A DNA stretch of 64,000 nt, taken from positions 124,001 through 188,000 of the forward strand of contig JACVRA010000313.1 in assembly GCA_019828545.1 (NCBI GenBank), written 5' to 3'. Below the pieces are notes generated by a model. It saw only the letters and a program-made list of their open reading frames with translations. It ran no database searches and had not been told where the DNA came from. Shown here piece by piece: positions 41,789 through 54,098 of the stretch. The stretch's first letter is position 1; every line of letters begins with the position of its first letter. Position numbers and translations under genes: made by a program. Source of the DNA: Paracamarosporium sp. OC-R06-R3. Its lineage: Eukaryota; Ascomycota; Dothideomycetes; Pleosporales; Didymosphaeriaceae.

Positions 41789-42960
41789 GGCGAAAAGTTG
41801 ACTGTGGGTGGCTGATTGATAGCAGTGTGTACGCAATTGATTTGTGGCTGAGTAGACTAGTAGGGTGCAGTGAGCTGAACTGGAGTTTCGATGGAACGGC
41901 AGTTGATGGTGATGGTTTGGATGAATGAGCACGAGGTTGAATGTCAGGACTTGTTACGGTTAGCGTGTCCGTCAGCCACCGTGGCGCAGGCGTATCACGT
42001 GAGTGGATGCCCACTTGGACACCTGGATACACCTGCACAATAAGCGCCGAACGATACCTTAGTGACGACATAGCGGAGCTACCCGGGACAGGCACTTTGG
42101 CGAATGGATCAACAGAGCCAGTTCGCGCGAATTGCTGCCATTGGTTCGTTGTACGATTTTCAGAGGCTCTCGCGCAGACAGTGCCTGACCCGAGCGAATA
42201 CGTACAACGACGTGCAGAGCTGAAACTTCTTGGATCCGGCACGGCCATCTTATGCTACAGGGTCAGCTCCTAAAGCTCCACGATCATGACTACGTCTCTT
42301 TTGTTTACACACTATCTGGCTTGGGCAGCTGAGTGGGTGCTTTAAATGAGGTCTCTGGGAAAGTAGCTGGGCTGCTCCTTGGGGGCTGTGGCGGACAAAT
42401 CATGCTGCAAATTGACTGCCTTGTGGGACCTGCGAGCCTGACATAAAATGACGCTGAATGGCCATCTCTTGAAACCAGCGTCGTCTCCGGGGTCGGCAAG
42501 TCGAAGATCCCAGCGTGTCTGTGGCGCCTGAAACCGCGCACTGCCTGCAACCCAACCCTCGGAGAGCTTGCAGCCCACACCTGCACACAACCTTGAAGAT
42601 AGCAGCGCTCATTTGACCCCTTGTACGGTGTGCTGGTCACATTCGTATTTCCGTTCGTTATAGTCTATAATAAAAGCTCACCCCTGCCAAGTTGGCTGAC
42701 CTGACTTCCCGTTCCCGTCCTACGCGCTCCTCCCCCACCACAGCTACCTACATTCACCGGCACGCCTGGAAAGGCTCGCTATTCACGACCCTCGACGCGA
42801 CTTCCGCCTTTCCACGCAGCGATTTTTCAGCTGCGAATATACGCAAGGAAGCCGAAAGCGCTTTGTGTATGTCCTGATTGCGCGCGCGTCCTCTACGTCG
42901 ATCTAGCCTTGGGAGCAGCGCGTCGGCGCCTCTTCCGGTGGCCAACGCGTGCCTACACCA
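41789..42960. other. Spacer between divergent CBP4 and SKT5-like genes
   Basis: About 1.2 kb holding both promoters; no supported gene. The last 250 nt are C-rich with pyrimidine runs and are probably the 5' untranslated region of the SEL1-protein gene. Confidence 0.5.
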
Positions 42961-45900
42961 ATGGCCTACCAACAGCAGCAACGGCAGTACTATGACGAGT
43001 ACCAGCAACCTCCGCGACAGCAGCAATACTACGCCCAGGGTGCCCCGCAGCAGGGGAGACAGCCAGCAGGCTACGACGCGCACTACGACCAACAATACGA
43101 TGACTACGGCTATGACAATAGCCAATACGAACAGTGGGATGACGGTTACTACGACCAAGGCAGTGGCTGGGACCATGGCCAGCAACGCGGACATGGCGAT
43201 ATGAACCAGCAGCCGAGGCAGCAACCGCAACGCCGGACGCCTTCGCAAGACCACGGCTATGACCAACAGTACCGCCAGCAACCGCCGCAGCGAGACCCGC
43301 GAGCACCAATGGGCCGAGGTGGTGGAGGACCACCTCCGAGTCAAGGTCGGGGAGCTATGAGGCAGCCCTCCGCTGGTAAGTTGAAGCTCCGAGGTGTTGT
43401 AAGCATATCTGACTGAGACTAGGGGGACAACGCCCACGCATGGCGCCAGCATCACCCACTAGTTTCCCTCAAGACAACCCGTTTCCAACCTTCCCTTCAC
43501 AAAAGCCTAAGTCACGACCCAAGGCTGGTTCTATGGACGAGGCCATGGCATTGATGAATTTGGGAGCGGACAATGCAGGTCAAGGCAGAGGAATGGGACC
43601 ACCGCCTGGCAGAGGTCGAGGCCAACCCCCCATGCAGCCTAGAGGTCCACCTATGGGAAGAGGAGGACAGCCGGACATGCAACGGCACGATTCAGGACAC
43701 TATGAGGGTTCTGGACGGGGTCAGCGACCACCACCAAACCGTATGCCCCCGAATCGTGGACCTCCTCAGCAAGGTTTTGGACCCGTTCAACGTTCCATGA
43801 CCATGCCACAAAATATGCCTGGGCCGGGAAATCAAAGACGCTATGATGATCCACAGCAACAGTGGGCAGAACCTGGGCCTACAGCTGGATATCACGGGCC
43901 AGAATCGCCGTCTTACATTCCGCCACGTCCTACGACTGCTGGTGGTACCAAACCGAATAGTTATGGACCACCACAAGGCTATGAGCAAAGACCTCCAATG
44001 CCGCAAGTGGTCCAGCAGCAGCAACAGTATCACCACCAAAACCAATCAAGACAATCTCAGGAAGCATCACTGGACAATGTGTATGATGATTACTACGGAG
44101 AGGACCGTCAGAGTAAGGCTTCGATCGATATGCCTAATTTCGATGCGATCCAAGAGCCAACCGGCGGGCATCGAAGAGGCGATTCTTTGGAGGATCACCT
44201 TTCTCCAACGACTGGACCGCCTGCTGATAGCATGACTCGAACAGCAGGCGCTGGCTACAAACAGGCGAACAACTTTTATCAACAAGCAGCGAAAAGTCGT
44301 TCGCAGCCAGATTTACATGGCCAGTATAATGCTTACGAGATGGAGGGCGATGTCCCTACAGTACCCGCCGTACCTTCAGCACATGCTGCATACCAGCCAC
44401 CTAATGGTTTACCAAGTGGGCCGCGCGGTAGAGGTCCTCCTCCTAGGGGCATGACTATGGACAGTACAACACCTAGTCAGGGTTTTGGCTCAGGCCAGGC
44501 TTCGAACTATGATCCTAGATATGCGCGGCACCCTCCTGCACCACAACGAGTATACTCGGACGAGACGACTTACTCTGAGCCTCCACCCAACGCCATGAGG
44601 AACGCCTCGCCAATGGCACTAGGTAACCCTATTCCGCGACCTGGAACGGCAGCTCCTGCGCCTGGGCGAGCTCCCAGTGACCCACTAGGGCGCCGACCAG
44701 GAACAACGCAACCTATGAACCCTGACGCGCTTCCAGCGCATCCGGCTCCTTTCCGCCCCGGTCTGATGCAACAACAAAACTCTCAGGCGCCATCGCCACA
44801 AGCCACGAAGCCGCCACCTGTGCGACAATACAATACCGATCCAGCACCAAATGGGTATAGCAATCAGCAAGGTGGTCCTGCCCAGCAGCAACGACGTCCC
44901 TCTGTACAACACCCTGTAACGCATGATGAACTAAATCGCTTGAAAAATACATGGGGTGGTAACGTGCATGATAGCAAGACCGGACTTCAATTAGCGAAGA
45001 AGCTTGTAGAGGCAGCCAGTGTACTCGCGGACGAAGGTGGAACCGCGGATACCCGCACGCGGAACAAGAACCGTGAGAAATTCATAAATGAGGCGCACAA
45101 GATTGTCAAAAAGTTGGTTTCAGCCGGTTCCCCAGACGCCATGTTTTACCTTGCGGACTGCTACGGTCAAGGGCTACTAGGGCTGCAGGTCGACACTAAA
45201 GAGGCATTCACGTTGTACCAATCCGCTGCAAAGGCTGGCCATCCCGGTGCAGCGTATCGGACAGCTGTATGCTGTGAAATGGGTCATGAAGAGGGCGGAG
45301 GGACGAAGAAGGATCCTTTGAAGGCCGTGCAATGGTACCGTCGAGCCGCTGCTCTGGGCGATACGCCAGCCATGTACAAAATGGGTATGATCTTGTTGAA
45401 GGGCTTGCTTGGACAGCAAAGACACCTAGGCGAGGCCGTCAACATGCTTAAGCGAGCTGCTGATCATGCTGATGAGGAAAACCCTCACTCCCTACACGAA
45501 CTTGGATTGCTTTACGAGGCTCAGACTGGGAATGAGCGGATTATGCGCGACGAACCCTACGCGTTTTCGCTCTTTAAACAGGCAGCTGAGCTTGGATATA
45601 AGTTCTCGCAGTTCAGGTTAGGCCAAGCGTTCGAATATGGACTACTGGGTTGCCCGGTCGATGCCCGCTTGAGTATCGGATGGTACACGAGGGCAGCTGC
45701 CCAGGAAGAGCATCAATCCGAGCTTGCATTGTCAGGCTGGTATTTGACGGGCGTGGAGGGCATATTAGGACAGAGCGATACCGAGGCTTACCTTTGGGCC
45801 CGCAAGGCAGCATGCGCAGAGCCACCGCTTCCGAAAGCGCTCTTCGCCATGGGCTACTTCACCGAAGTCGGAATTGGATGCCCACGGAGCTTGGATGAGG

Positions 45901-46112
45901 CGAAGAGGTGGTATGGAAGAGCTGCTGGTAAGTTTGCCCCTCCTACGCAAACTACGAAGTTTTGAACTAACGGCCTGGTAGCATACAAATTCCCCAAAGC
46001 CCAGGAACGGCTGGAAGAGCTCAAGAGGGGCGGGTCCAAGGTCCAAATGAAGCGCGAGCGGCTGAGCCGCACGAACCAAAAGCAACAGGAAGAGAACTGC
46101 GTGGTGATGTGA
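42961..46112 (+). CDS. SKT5: SEL1-repeat chitin synthase activator, Skt5/Chs4-like
   Basis: Three exons (42961-43375, 43423-45927, 45982-46112), introns 47 and 54 nt; 1016 residues. The first 550 residues are disordered and rich in Gln, Pro, Gly and Tyr (MAYQQQQRQYYDEYQQPPRQ). Then a SEL1 repeat array runs from about residue 600 to 940: MFYLADCYGQGLLGL, AKAGHPGAAYRTAVCCEMG, AAALGDTPAMYKMGMILLKGLLG, AAELGYKFSQFRLGQAFEYGLLG, AMGYFTEVGIGCPRSLDEAKRWYGRAA. The last exon ends in CVVM, a CaaX box for farnesylation, as in yeast Skt5/Chs4, which activates chitin synthase III and needs prenylation for membrane attachment. Start at the first ATG in the frame; an earlier exon is not excluded. A close SEL1 paralogue with another role is the main alternative. 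Confidence 0.88.
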
Positions 46113-47516
46113 TTCTCCTTTTTAGCTCAGGGCGGCATTATACCCATTTACTTTACTTCCTTGCACTGTCGCGCTCGATTCGTGGGTCTTGAATGTATGA
46201 GCTTTCGCATTGTCAAGGCGCTGTGCGTGTTTTGCATTAACGTCTTCTCACGGTATGCGAGTGAGCTTTCTGTTTTGGCAAGTTGGGATGCGATGGCGTC
46301 GTATGTCGGTATGATCAGAGGTTATGCGAGGGCTATGTACGATCAATGACATATTTGTTATGAAACGACAGTTGCTCTTTTGCCGTGTCCTCCGCCTTTT
46401 AAGTGTAGTTAATGACGAAGCTTCCGTAAGTAAATATTCCTCGCGAAGTGTGAATGCATTCAAAAGCGGACCATCCTAATCGAAAGAAACAAGAAAAGAA
46501 AGCAAAAAGAACAGTGGATGATTGTATGCCTTCCGGGTTCCAACAGCTACCCAGTCGGACGGTCTCTTATCTAAAGTTCAGATACTAATACACGTAGACA
46601 AAGCGCACTACCACCGTTGCCAAACGATGGTGAGGTCGATTGTGCTGGTACTGCCTAATCAAAAAGTATACATACCCTTTATGGAGATTAGAGCGGATGT
46701 AGAGGCGCTTGTTTTGGTGTTGTGTGCGGGCGCACATCATTCATTCACTCACTCACATACATTACAGCGGCTATTTAGTATATGATTGCCCTCGGGGTGT
46801 ATGGTTCAATCGAGAATGATAAAGGTATATTACAGGGTGGGTTAATGAGGCAAAGGGCAATGCAGAGAATCAGAAAGAGACGCATAAAGGACTTATAGGC
46901 TTAGAGTGGGGAACGGGTATGACTTCGCTGAAGTATCATTTACGTAGTATCAACCTATTACGGTATCAAACCGTCGCATTTCACTTATCGCAGTTCAAAT
47001 TCCAACAGAGACATGGGCAAAGAATCTGAACATTGCAGGATTCCTCAAAAAAACCATCATTCATAGCCCTGGACTTTGGAAGGATGCATGTAGTGAAGTT
47101 AGTCCTGCTTTGGCGTATAGAATGTCCGGCAAATGTTCAACTATGACCCAACAGTGCTTCGGACTTCCGGTGTTATTTCCTACACACCCCCAATGGCAAT
47201 AGCACTCTTCGAAATAGTAAGGAGCCATATCTGAGCGCAACATGTCCCATGATTTAATCCTTGGCGAAGTAGGGCTTGGGGGCTAAACTGGACGCTTTAG
47301 GTAAAACCCATCGCGTTTACGGGCGTATCTTGAGTTAGCGGAGTAAGCGTTTCGATCGCTAACCGAGCAGGAAACCCAGAACGGAGATGGCGTACATGAA
47401 GTACGTACGGAATAATGTTATATGCAAGGTACGTTGTTTCGATACATGGGTCTTCAAGAACTAGGGTCTTGTTGTAAGGGTGAATGTACATTACCGATGG
47501 TTCGACCGTAAGTCGA
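46113..47516. other. Long intergenic stretch
   Basis: About 1.4 kb with only short featureless frames. Confidence 0.5.
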
Positions 47517-47522
47517 TATAAA
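47517..47522 (+). promoter_or_regulatory. TATA box of the secreted orphan gene
   Basis: TATAAA 68 nt upstream of the chosen ATG, in an otherwise mixed sequence. Confidence 0.5.
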
Positions 47523-47589
47523 CGCGTCGTTGATGGTTTCAATTCTTTTCAAATCAGATTCATCTTTCAATTTGCTCTCTTTTCAGAAA

Positions 47590-48486
47590 ATGTTTGTTAA
47601 GACTATTCTTCCTGTCCTCGGCTTCGCTGCCTTAGGACATGCAGCCTACGATATCATCGAAGAGATCGATGGCTATCAGTTCTACCATGGCGGGCCGACC
47701 AACGCCCAGAAGAAGTCAGACTATGAACTATCTTTCTGCCACACTGCGCTTGCAAAGTTCAACGCCACGGCCAACGATGCAAGTTGCCTGCCGACCCTCC
47801 GATCCATTAAGGCCAGCAAGACACCAGAGGAATTCCTCACTGTATTCGACGCCGACATCAAAGCCGCCGATACAACTTGGCATGCAGTAGTCAAGAACTC
47901 AACCGGCACTTCGCACGTCGCGGCCACCGCCGATGTCGTCGTCGTAGTCCCCGGTATCAACTCGGTCAGCTTCGCTGCGTACTACCTGTCGGAGTATGCC
48001 CAGAACAGCTACCAGAAAATTAATGCAGAACACTACATCAACCGAGACGATGGTACCCTCAAGCAAGAGATCCTCGAAGGCTGGGGCGGCGTCACGACAC
48101 ACTTCACGCTGGCCACTACCGACCGCAGCCAGTTCGAGTATCTTCCAGCGCTCCCAGAGTTCGCCATTAAGGTAGCCTCGGACAAGATACTACGCGACGG
48201 AACGGATACCAAGTTCGGCATTGTTGACATTGCGCTTCGGGATATTGTCGGGCCTGAGGGCGGGTTGGAAGAAGGTACAAACGGCGTGCATATTCTTTCT
48301 TCGGTGTGGTATGGGAATGGGGCTCCGGCCAGTTTTGTGGAGGTAGAGGCTGAGCATGTTGTCGTGGAGATTGTAAATCATGCACTCAATGCTAAGGCTG
48401 GGTATGACAGTGGAGAGCTCGTGCTAAGTGAGTTGTTGGCAGCGCTATGTGCGTTGATGCCGACTACGCCGGGGTGTGCTGCTTGA
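47590..48486 (+). CDS. Secreted protein of unknown function
   Basis: Intronless, 298 residues from the ATG at 47590, chosen because MFVKTILPVLGFAALGHAA is a clean signal peptide and a TATA box lies 68 nt upstream; an in-frame ATG 60 nt earlier would bury it. The mature part starts YDIIEEIDGYQFYHGG and contains a strongly hydrophobic strand ADVVVVVPGINSVSFAAYYLSEY, with four Cys in the precursor after the signal peptide and several N-glycosylation sites (NATAND, NSTG). The last 20 residues are hydrophobic (LLAALCALMPTTPGCAA), which together with the small residues near the end could allow a GPI anchor, though no basic or charged pre-signal is obvious. I do not recognise the family. Confidence 0.82.
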   Translation: MFVKTILPVLGFAALGHAAYDIIEEIDGYQFYHGGPTNAQKKSDYELSFCHTALAKFNATANDASCLPTLRSIKASKTPEEFLTVFDADIKAADTTWHAVVKNSTGTSHVAATADVVVVVPGINSVSFAAYYLSEYAQNSYQKINAEHYINRDDGTLKQEILEGWGGVTTHFTLATTDRSQFEYLPALPEFAIKVASDKILRDGTDTKFGIVDIALRDIVGPEGGLEEGTNGVHILSSVWYGNGAPASFVEVEAEHVVVEIVNHALNAKAGYDSGELVLSELLAALCALMPTTPGCAA

Positions 48487-49449
48487 GGAAGGAGTAGTGC
48501 TGAGAAGCTTTGTATCAATATTGTCTGAAGTAAAGGATTGTGTATGGATATGCATGTGTATATTAGTGCTTCCTTGTAGCTATTTATCACATTCAACGCC
48601 ATTGCAAGACCTGTTACTCGTGCTCTACTGCGTATCATGTTCACAGTTTAGTGCTTCTACTAAAAGTTTCCAGATTTTTGCGCGTTTGTGGTTTTCTAAG
48701 GCGCACTGCTGAGGTTGAAAGAGAGGGCTTTCCAAACTTAGGGCTGCCAGGTCTCTACAGCGTGATTGTGGCCAAATGTTTGCAAGCACAGCAATCTCAT
48801 GTCGAACAAGCAGGCAACTTGGTCTCTCTATCATCTTTCAGTCTAAGTTGTTTGGATGGAAATGCTTAGCAATTGAATATCACTTTCCGATTGCACAAAT
48901 ATCGTAGCCGGTTGGCAAATTCCAGCAGGGGGCATGAGCGACGCACGTGACCCTTTGGTATGATCACTCATGACACGTACCAACTCCATCCTATAAATTA
49001 AACCTTCTAACACGTGAGTGGCGAATAGTGAACTCGCTTAGTTTGCGTCGCTCTTGTTTTCACTGGTGAACACTCCCGACTCACTTTCACCGCACTAATC
49101 TACTCTCGTTAGCAATCGACTACAATAGAATCCTTAATATTGATTTGGTCTCAGTGGCTTGGCGCCTCCGCATGTCGCTATAGCGATCGTTTGCGTCCTT
49201 GCCTAACTCACACTTTCTCAATCTACTCCACCAAACACTTGTTCAACTTCGACCTCAACTCTAAGTGCCACAATAAGCCACATAATCAGTAAGTAATTCA
49301 CATCAACGACGCAACCCAACTATACACCCCCACATCAGTTCGCGCAGCAGCACAACGCAAATAACCTTTCAGAGAATTCCCTCAGCCAGGAAGTAGCAGG
49401 TCGCCAACTGGATTCCATCACATTTTCCGGCCGGCCGAGAGAAGCTCTC
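48487..49449. other. Intergenic stretch
   Basis: About 1 kb. The last 450 nt, rich in pyrimidine and CA runs, look like promoter and 5' untranslated region of the PHD-finger gene. No supported gene. Confidence 0.5.
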
Positions 49450-51552
49450 ATGTTCGCTCGTACACCCTCAATTTCGGGACCACTCCCATCGCGCTGGGGC
49501 GTATACTCTCAGAGAATGTTGGGCAATGTCCCAGTCGAGTCCATACTGTTGCAAGAATATGGCTCGGTCAGCGAGGCATTCGAGTATGCACAAACATCTG
49601 CCAACAACGAGAAGGCCAACTTGGCAGAACAGGCGAACCTAGCTGGTAACCCGTCATTGCATCTGGATGTTTTCCAGGACGATATGAGGCGCAATTTCAC
49701 TGTTTCTGTGGACAACATCTTCCGGCTGCGATTCCAAGTTGATCCCATTTATGATGGCATCAACACTCAAGCCTTTGAGGCGCACCAGACAAAGCTGGAT
49801 ACAGCTCCAGGAACACAGGATGAGAGACAGGACACTCCGTTTCAGGGCAGCACCACCAAAGATATCATGCAAATCAAACAAGAGCTAGGCGCCTCTCCGC
49901 CTGTCCCCCTGATTACTTACCCAACCGCCGCGCTTGACAATTCCAACATGCCATGTATCATTCAGCCAGGCGATCTCGATCAAACAGCCATCGTTGTTCC
50001 CGACAACGAGCCCGAGATGCCTGGTGGTGACGGAGATACTATGTCCGACGATGACAGTCTCTTCAACGGGCAAATCAGCCAAGTCGAGAATCTAGGTGCA
50101 GCTGTGCAAGGGTTGGCTGTGGAGCAAGCGGCTATTCAACAGGTCGGACTAGAGCTGCATAAAAACAACGATAACGATACCAAAACCGAAGACCTAGGTG
50201 ATGTCCTTCCTGCAGTATCCAGTGGACCAGCGATGACGCAAGAGCTTGAGGAGAATGTAGTAGGCGCAGTTGATCCGGATGAGACCGACATTGAAGCTAC
50301 AGATACAGCGATCCTCCAATTGACCAAAGAGCAAGCGGACGCGATTGGAGTCAAACCAGAGGTGAAGACGACTAATGATCCCAACCACTTTGGTCTCTAC
50401 CTTACTATATCCGATCCGCCTGCTCCCGCTGTTACCCACCGCGTCCAGATAAACACTTCGCTCGGCCAGGCGGAAAGCGACATGAAGGTGATTGTCGGAA
50501 ATGAGCTGACGAAGGCACTGGCGCAAGGCATTAAACAAGATCTGCATCTTCTAATTGACAGCAACAAGGTTGAGATTGTCAATAACAAGAAGGGATCTAA
50601 GCTCAGCTACGAGGTTATCGATGGTAAACTCATTGATGGTCGCTTCCAGAGTGACATGGAGCTGTCAGGCCGCGTAGCTGACGGAGAGAGCTTTACAAAA
50701 CGGAAGCTAGAGGAGAGCCTTACAGTGTCAGAGGAAAGCCACAGGTATGTTGTGTTATCTCCATGTCAGGAAACACAGAGGTCGGCTGTACTAAACATCT
50801 TCCCCGACGGTAGGATGGATTCAGAGGCGCCTGCAAAAGAAGAGAGCAAGGAAGGCTTGGTCGAAACCACAGATGACGTGTCGAATGCTACCGAGGTAGC
50901 ATCGTCTCAAAAGCATCAGAGGAACACTGACAAAGAAGCCGGTTTGGAGAACGGTTCTAAAGAAGACGCGAGCGACCAAGAGGCTCCAGTCATGCCACCA
51001 TCTAAGAAACACAAGGTAAACTCCAACCAAGCTACCCAAGATGGCGAGCATGGCGAAATCAACAACGGACAACAAACCAATCTTGTCAATTCGTCATCTA
51101 GAAAGCGCGGCAGGGAGCCGGAGGAAGATACTGCGGGTCAAGATGGAAAGGTTGACGAGAACCAAGTCGAACCGTCCCACAAGAAGCTTAGGAAGGGTTC
51201 CGATAAGGATGCTGAAGGCGGAGTGGACGACGAGGTTGATGATACCAACGCAGTGGACGACAAGATTGACTACCTGAACGTAGTGTACTGTCGCTGCAAG
51301 CATCCTGATGACGGCCGTGAAATGGTGGGATGCGACGGCGAGCAATGCCCGAGCAATGGCTGGCTGCACCTAGAGTGCATACCAGAGCTGGCGGTAGTAC
51401 CGGAAAACGATGGTGGTGCCACGAAATGGTTTTGTCCGGATTGCGACCCAGCGGCATTCAAGAAGAGCAAGAAGGCAGGTGCTGGGAAGAAGAAGAAAAC
51501 CACGGGCAAGAAGACTGGACGTGCAGCCAACAAGAAGCGCTTGGTTCGCTAA
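49450..51552 (+). CDS. PHD-finger chromatin protein
   Basis: Intronless, 700 residues. The C-terminus holds a complete C4HC3 PHD finger (about 614-665): YCRC, MVGCDGEQC, GWLHLEC and WFCPDC, of the type that ends ING and related histone-tail readers, followed by a Lys-rich tail (KKSKKAGAGKKKKTTGKKTG) that should act as nuclear signal or DNA contact. Most of the remainder is acidic and disordered, with an island around residues 315-420 (HFGLYLTISDPPAPAVTHRV, ELTKALAQGIKQDL) that may be folded and has no name I know. There is no ING N-terminal domain. A role in reading H3K4 methylation is inferred from the PHD type; an aromatic (Trp, in NGWLHLEC) is present in the expected place. Confidence 0.87.
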   Translation: MFARTPSISGPLPSRWGVYSQRMLGNVPVESILLQEYGSVSEAFEYAQTSANNEKANLAEQANLAGNPSLHLDVFQDDMRRNFTVSVDNIFRLRFQVDPIYDGINTQAFEAHQTKLDTAPGTQDERQDTPFQGSTTKDIMQIKQELGASPPVPLITYPTAALDNSNMPCIIQPGDLDQTAIVVPDNEPEMPGGDGDTMSDDDSLFNGQISQVENLGAAVQGLAVEQAAIQQVGLELHKNNDNDTKTEDLGDVLPAVSSGPAMTQELEENVVGAVDPDETDIEATDTAILQLTKEQADAIGVKPEVKTTNDPNHFGLYLTISDPPAPAVTHRVQINTSLGQAESDMKVIVGNELTKALAQGIKQDLHLLIDSNKVEIVNNKKGSKLSYEVIDGKLIDGRFQSDMELSGRVADGESFTKRKLEESLTVSEESHRYVVLSPCQETQRSAVLNIFPDGRMDSEAPAKEESKEGLVETTDDVSNATEVASSQKHQRNTDKEAGLENGSKEDASDQEAPVMPPSKKHKVNSNQATQDGEHGEINNGQQTNLVNSSSRKRGREPEEDTAGQDGKVDENQVEPSHKKLRKGSDKDAEGGVDDEVDDTNAVDDKIDYLNVVYCRCKHPDDGREMVGCDGEQCPSNGWLHLECIPELAVVPENDGGATKWFCPDCDPAAFKKSKKAGAGKKKKTTGKKTGRAANKKRLVR

Positions 51553-52244
51553 GAGATTCGAGAGGACCGAAGCAACGTTTTGCTTTCGCATTGGTTGTTC
51601 GGAGTTGAGTATGGACATATGGAAATTGACGAGAAGAGTTTTTGCCATGATAGTGGATGGAACGGATCATGATAAACTATTGGTAGGCTCCAGGGTCTTG
51701 AAAGTGAAAAATATGATGAAAACCCGTATTTGTTATGATAGTTTCGTTGTCATGGTCGTGATGGGTTTCTGATGTTGAATGCAGCTAACGATGCTACCAA
51801 TGGTCGGACGCAGGTCCGTTGTTCGTTACACGACAGGTGCTGTGCGCGTCTTTGGCGACGCCGCTACGTTTCAGCGCAGACCCCACATCACAAACAACGA
51901 AAACAAACAATCACTTCGTGGACGAAATTAGGCATTTTTACACCTACTATGTCTCGCACGAATTTTGCAATATATGGAGATGATCGGGTGTCGGAGGCAG
52001 AGCTGCAAACTGGGTATGACGAGGCCGGCCAGGGGGGCCGCGTATCATAGGTAGAAGTTTCAAGGACAACGCATCGAGTGCCACATCGAGTGCTACTACA
52101 GGAACCATATGCATCTACTTATCCACGCCGCTTGTTGCTGGACAACGCGACGTACATATATTGGCCCCGCTCCCCCTCACATCCACACTTTCTCAACGCA
52201 TCCCATGCTGACCCTCTCTCTTTTTTCTTACTTTTCATAACATA
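51553..52244. other. Intergenic stretch
   Basis: About 0.7 kb; no supported gene. Confidence 0.5.
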
Positions 52245-52967
52245 ATGTCGAAGGCAGTAGCACTGGCAATGTTCTTTGCGGATGAGGTGTGGGCAGTGTA
52301 TGGTATTGCGGTCCAGGCAGAGGGCGCATGTGCAGTGCGTTTCTACGATGTATACCTATTTCCAGATGCTAACAAATAACAGGGATGTTGGTCAGACCAA
52401 GTATCCCCAGCAGTGAAACGGGAAGAAACATTACTGTCATCCGACTTTGCCATACCCACTTCGCACTCCTCTACCCATACGGTTCCAGCGCCATCGACCT
52501 CACCTACTGCTATGGGTTCTTCAAGCGTCATCAATTATGCTTCTGCTACTATGACCGTGCCATTTAATCAGCCTACGGCTACCGGAAGCATACCATCAGC
52601 ATCGCCTGCGACTTCCACCTCCTCACTACCATCAGCCTCGATACCAACGGCACGACCAGTCGGAGATTTGGAGATTGGGGTCAAGATTGGCATTGGTGTT
52701 GTTGTTGGCTTTGTTAGCATAGCCCTGATCATTTTCTTTGTGGAGGCTTGCTACTTGCGCCGGAAGAGGCGGGAGAAAGCGCTCCAGCGAGCAGTGGAAG
52801 AGGTCGAGAGGGGAGAGAGGGAACTGAATAAAAGCAGTGAGGAGATCATGGTTCTTGAAAGCAGGGTCTCGATCGTCTTTGATGATGTCTCTGAAGAAGA
52901 GGATGCAGAAGAACAAGAGCGAGGGCGAGCAAGGAACGGGATGTCGCTGCCTCGTAGGGAGTATTGA
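52245..52967 (+). CDS. Mid2-like single-pass membrane protein
   Basis: Two exons (52245-52334, 52383-52967), 48-nt intron (GTGCGT, GCTAACA branch, AACAG acceptor); 224 residues. The first exon is hydrophobic and may act as a weak signal sequence. A Ser/Thr/Pro-rich region of about 85 residues (likely O-mannosylated) is followed by one membrane helix, IGVKIGIGVVVGFVSIALII, then a basic stop-transfer YLRRKRREK and a charged, coiled-coil-like cytosolic tail ending in acidic DDVSEEEDAEEQE. This is the layout of fungal cell-wall stress sensors and related proteins, without a WSC or CFEM domain. Identity beyond layout is not supported. Without the intron the N-terminus would be missing. Confidence 0.72.
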
Positions 52968-53165
52968 GACTTACAATGCAGTGCGCAGCTGCGCATATCT
53001 GTTCTCGCGGAGAGCTGTTGTACTCAAAAGCCTACCGTCGCAGTAGCAGGTAATATGGTCATGAAGCGGAAACCCAGACAAGCGCTGTACTCAACGACGA
53101 GCCTCAGCAAGTAATCTTAGCTAATGTATTTCGAATGTATACCAACTGTTTCCCTTTCTGCTACC

Positions 53166-54098
53166 TCAGAACATTCCAGCGTGGAAATCTCCACGTCTCA
53201 CCTTCGCAGCTCCTTCGCCCCCATCAGTAAGTAAGCTCGTTGCTTTACCAATAGCCTGTGACACCTTCGTTATATCCTCCACAGACATAACATGTTCCTT
53301 CCTTGTCCATCCCAGCTCCGTAGGGAAGCGTTCATTCAGAAAAAAGTACTCCAACAAGTTCTTCGGCACAGTAAACTCATCAATGTCTCCGAACGCAATA
53401 ATCGGTGCCGCTACCTCGCCCAAACTGAACTGTTCAGTTGTCGACGTGAATTTGTAATTGGGGTTAAAGGCCCTGCTCTCTATCTGTCGGTAGACCTTGG
53501 AGTTGGCGAGCATTTCGGCGGTCACCACGTCTGCGGTCCAGAATGCGCGAGACGTGTTAAATATGGTTTCGTTGAAGATATGGTTGGAGCCGAAGTAGGC
53601 ATCTGTGCGGGAGAGGGAGGCATCATGCTCGAGAACGTTATGCACGTTAAGCTGGTCAAGCGTGAAGAACGTTGCGTTTGGCGTCGGGTTCGCGATGATA
53701 GCCATATCGAACATGAGCTCTGCAAGGGATGCATTGAAGTTCAAGCCACCTGTTAGGCCTTCGACGGCCTTAGCTTTTGTAACTGTGACGGTTTGAGTTA
53801 GCTTCGGTCAATTGCTTGCTGGCATACGTAGAAATCGAATAAGATGGTGCACACATACTATTGCGTCCGTCACGAGGCAGATAGCCATGGTTTGCAAGTG
53901 TGTTCATCATGGGGCAGGGACCACGGACTGGATGTTTAATCAGTGTACGAATATTTTGTATGCAAGGAGAACAATACAGTCATCAGGGCCTCCGGGAATC
54001 CATTCATGCGGAGAACCAGTCGGATACTGGCGGGCAAGCTGAGGGCTGGCAGAAGAGAGAGCCGCAAGCTGCGAGATAAGAATGGCGTTAATCCTCAT
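53166..54098 (-). CDS. Secreted heme-thiolate peroxidase, chloroperoxidase type
   Basis: Three exons on the minus strand (54098-53978, 53927-53859, 53782-53166), introns 50 and 76 nt; 268 residues. Signal peptide MRINAILISQLAALSSASP is followed by the heme-ligand motif: GGPDDFRGPCPMMNTLANHG, LPRDGRN, with the proximal Cys in PCP (residue 45). The distal motif is EHDASLSRTD (114-116 EHD), as in Caldariomyces chloroperoxidase, rather than the EGD of unspecific peroxygenases; FGSNHIFN and a downstream FGDIDEFTVP follow. It should use hydrogen peroxide to oxidise or halogenate small substrates outside the cell. The second exon is only 69 nt but carries part of the heme site, so splicing is essential. 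All expected residues are present. Confidence 0.92.

Noticed and set aside
41613..42248. 211-codon minus-strand frame
   Set aside because: It runs through two CBP4 introns and the promoter; only about 24 codons are the true CBP4 exon 2.
42754..43455. 233-codon minus-strand Val/Leu/Arg-rich frame
   Set aside because: Antisense to the Gln/Tyr-rich exon of the SEL1 protein; hydrophobic text arises from reversed Gln and Asp codons.
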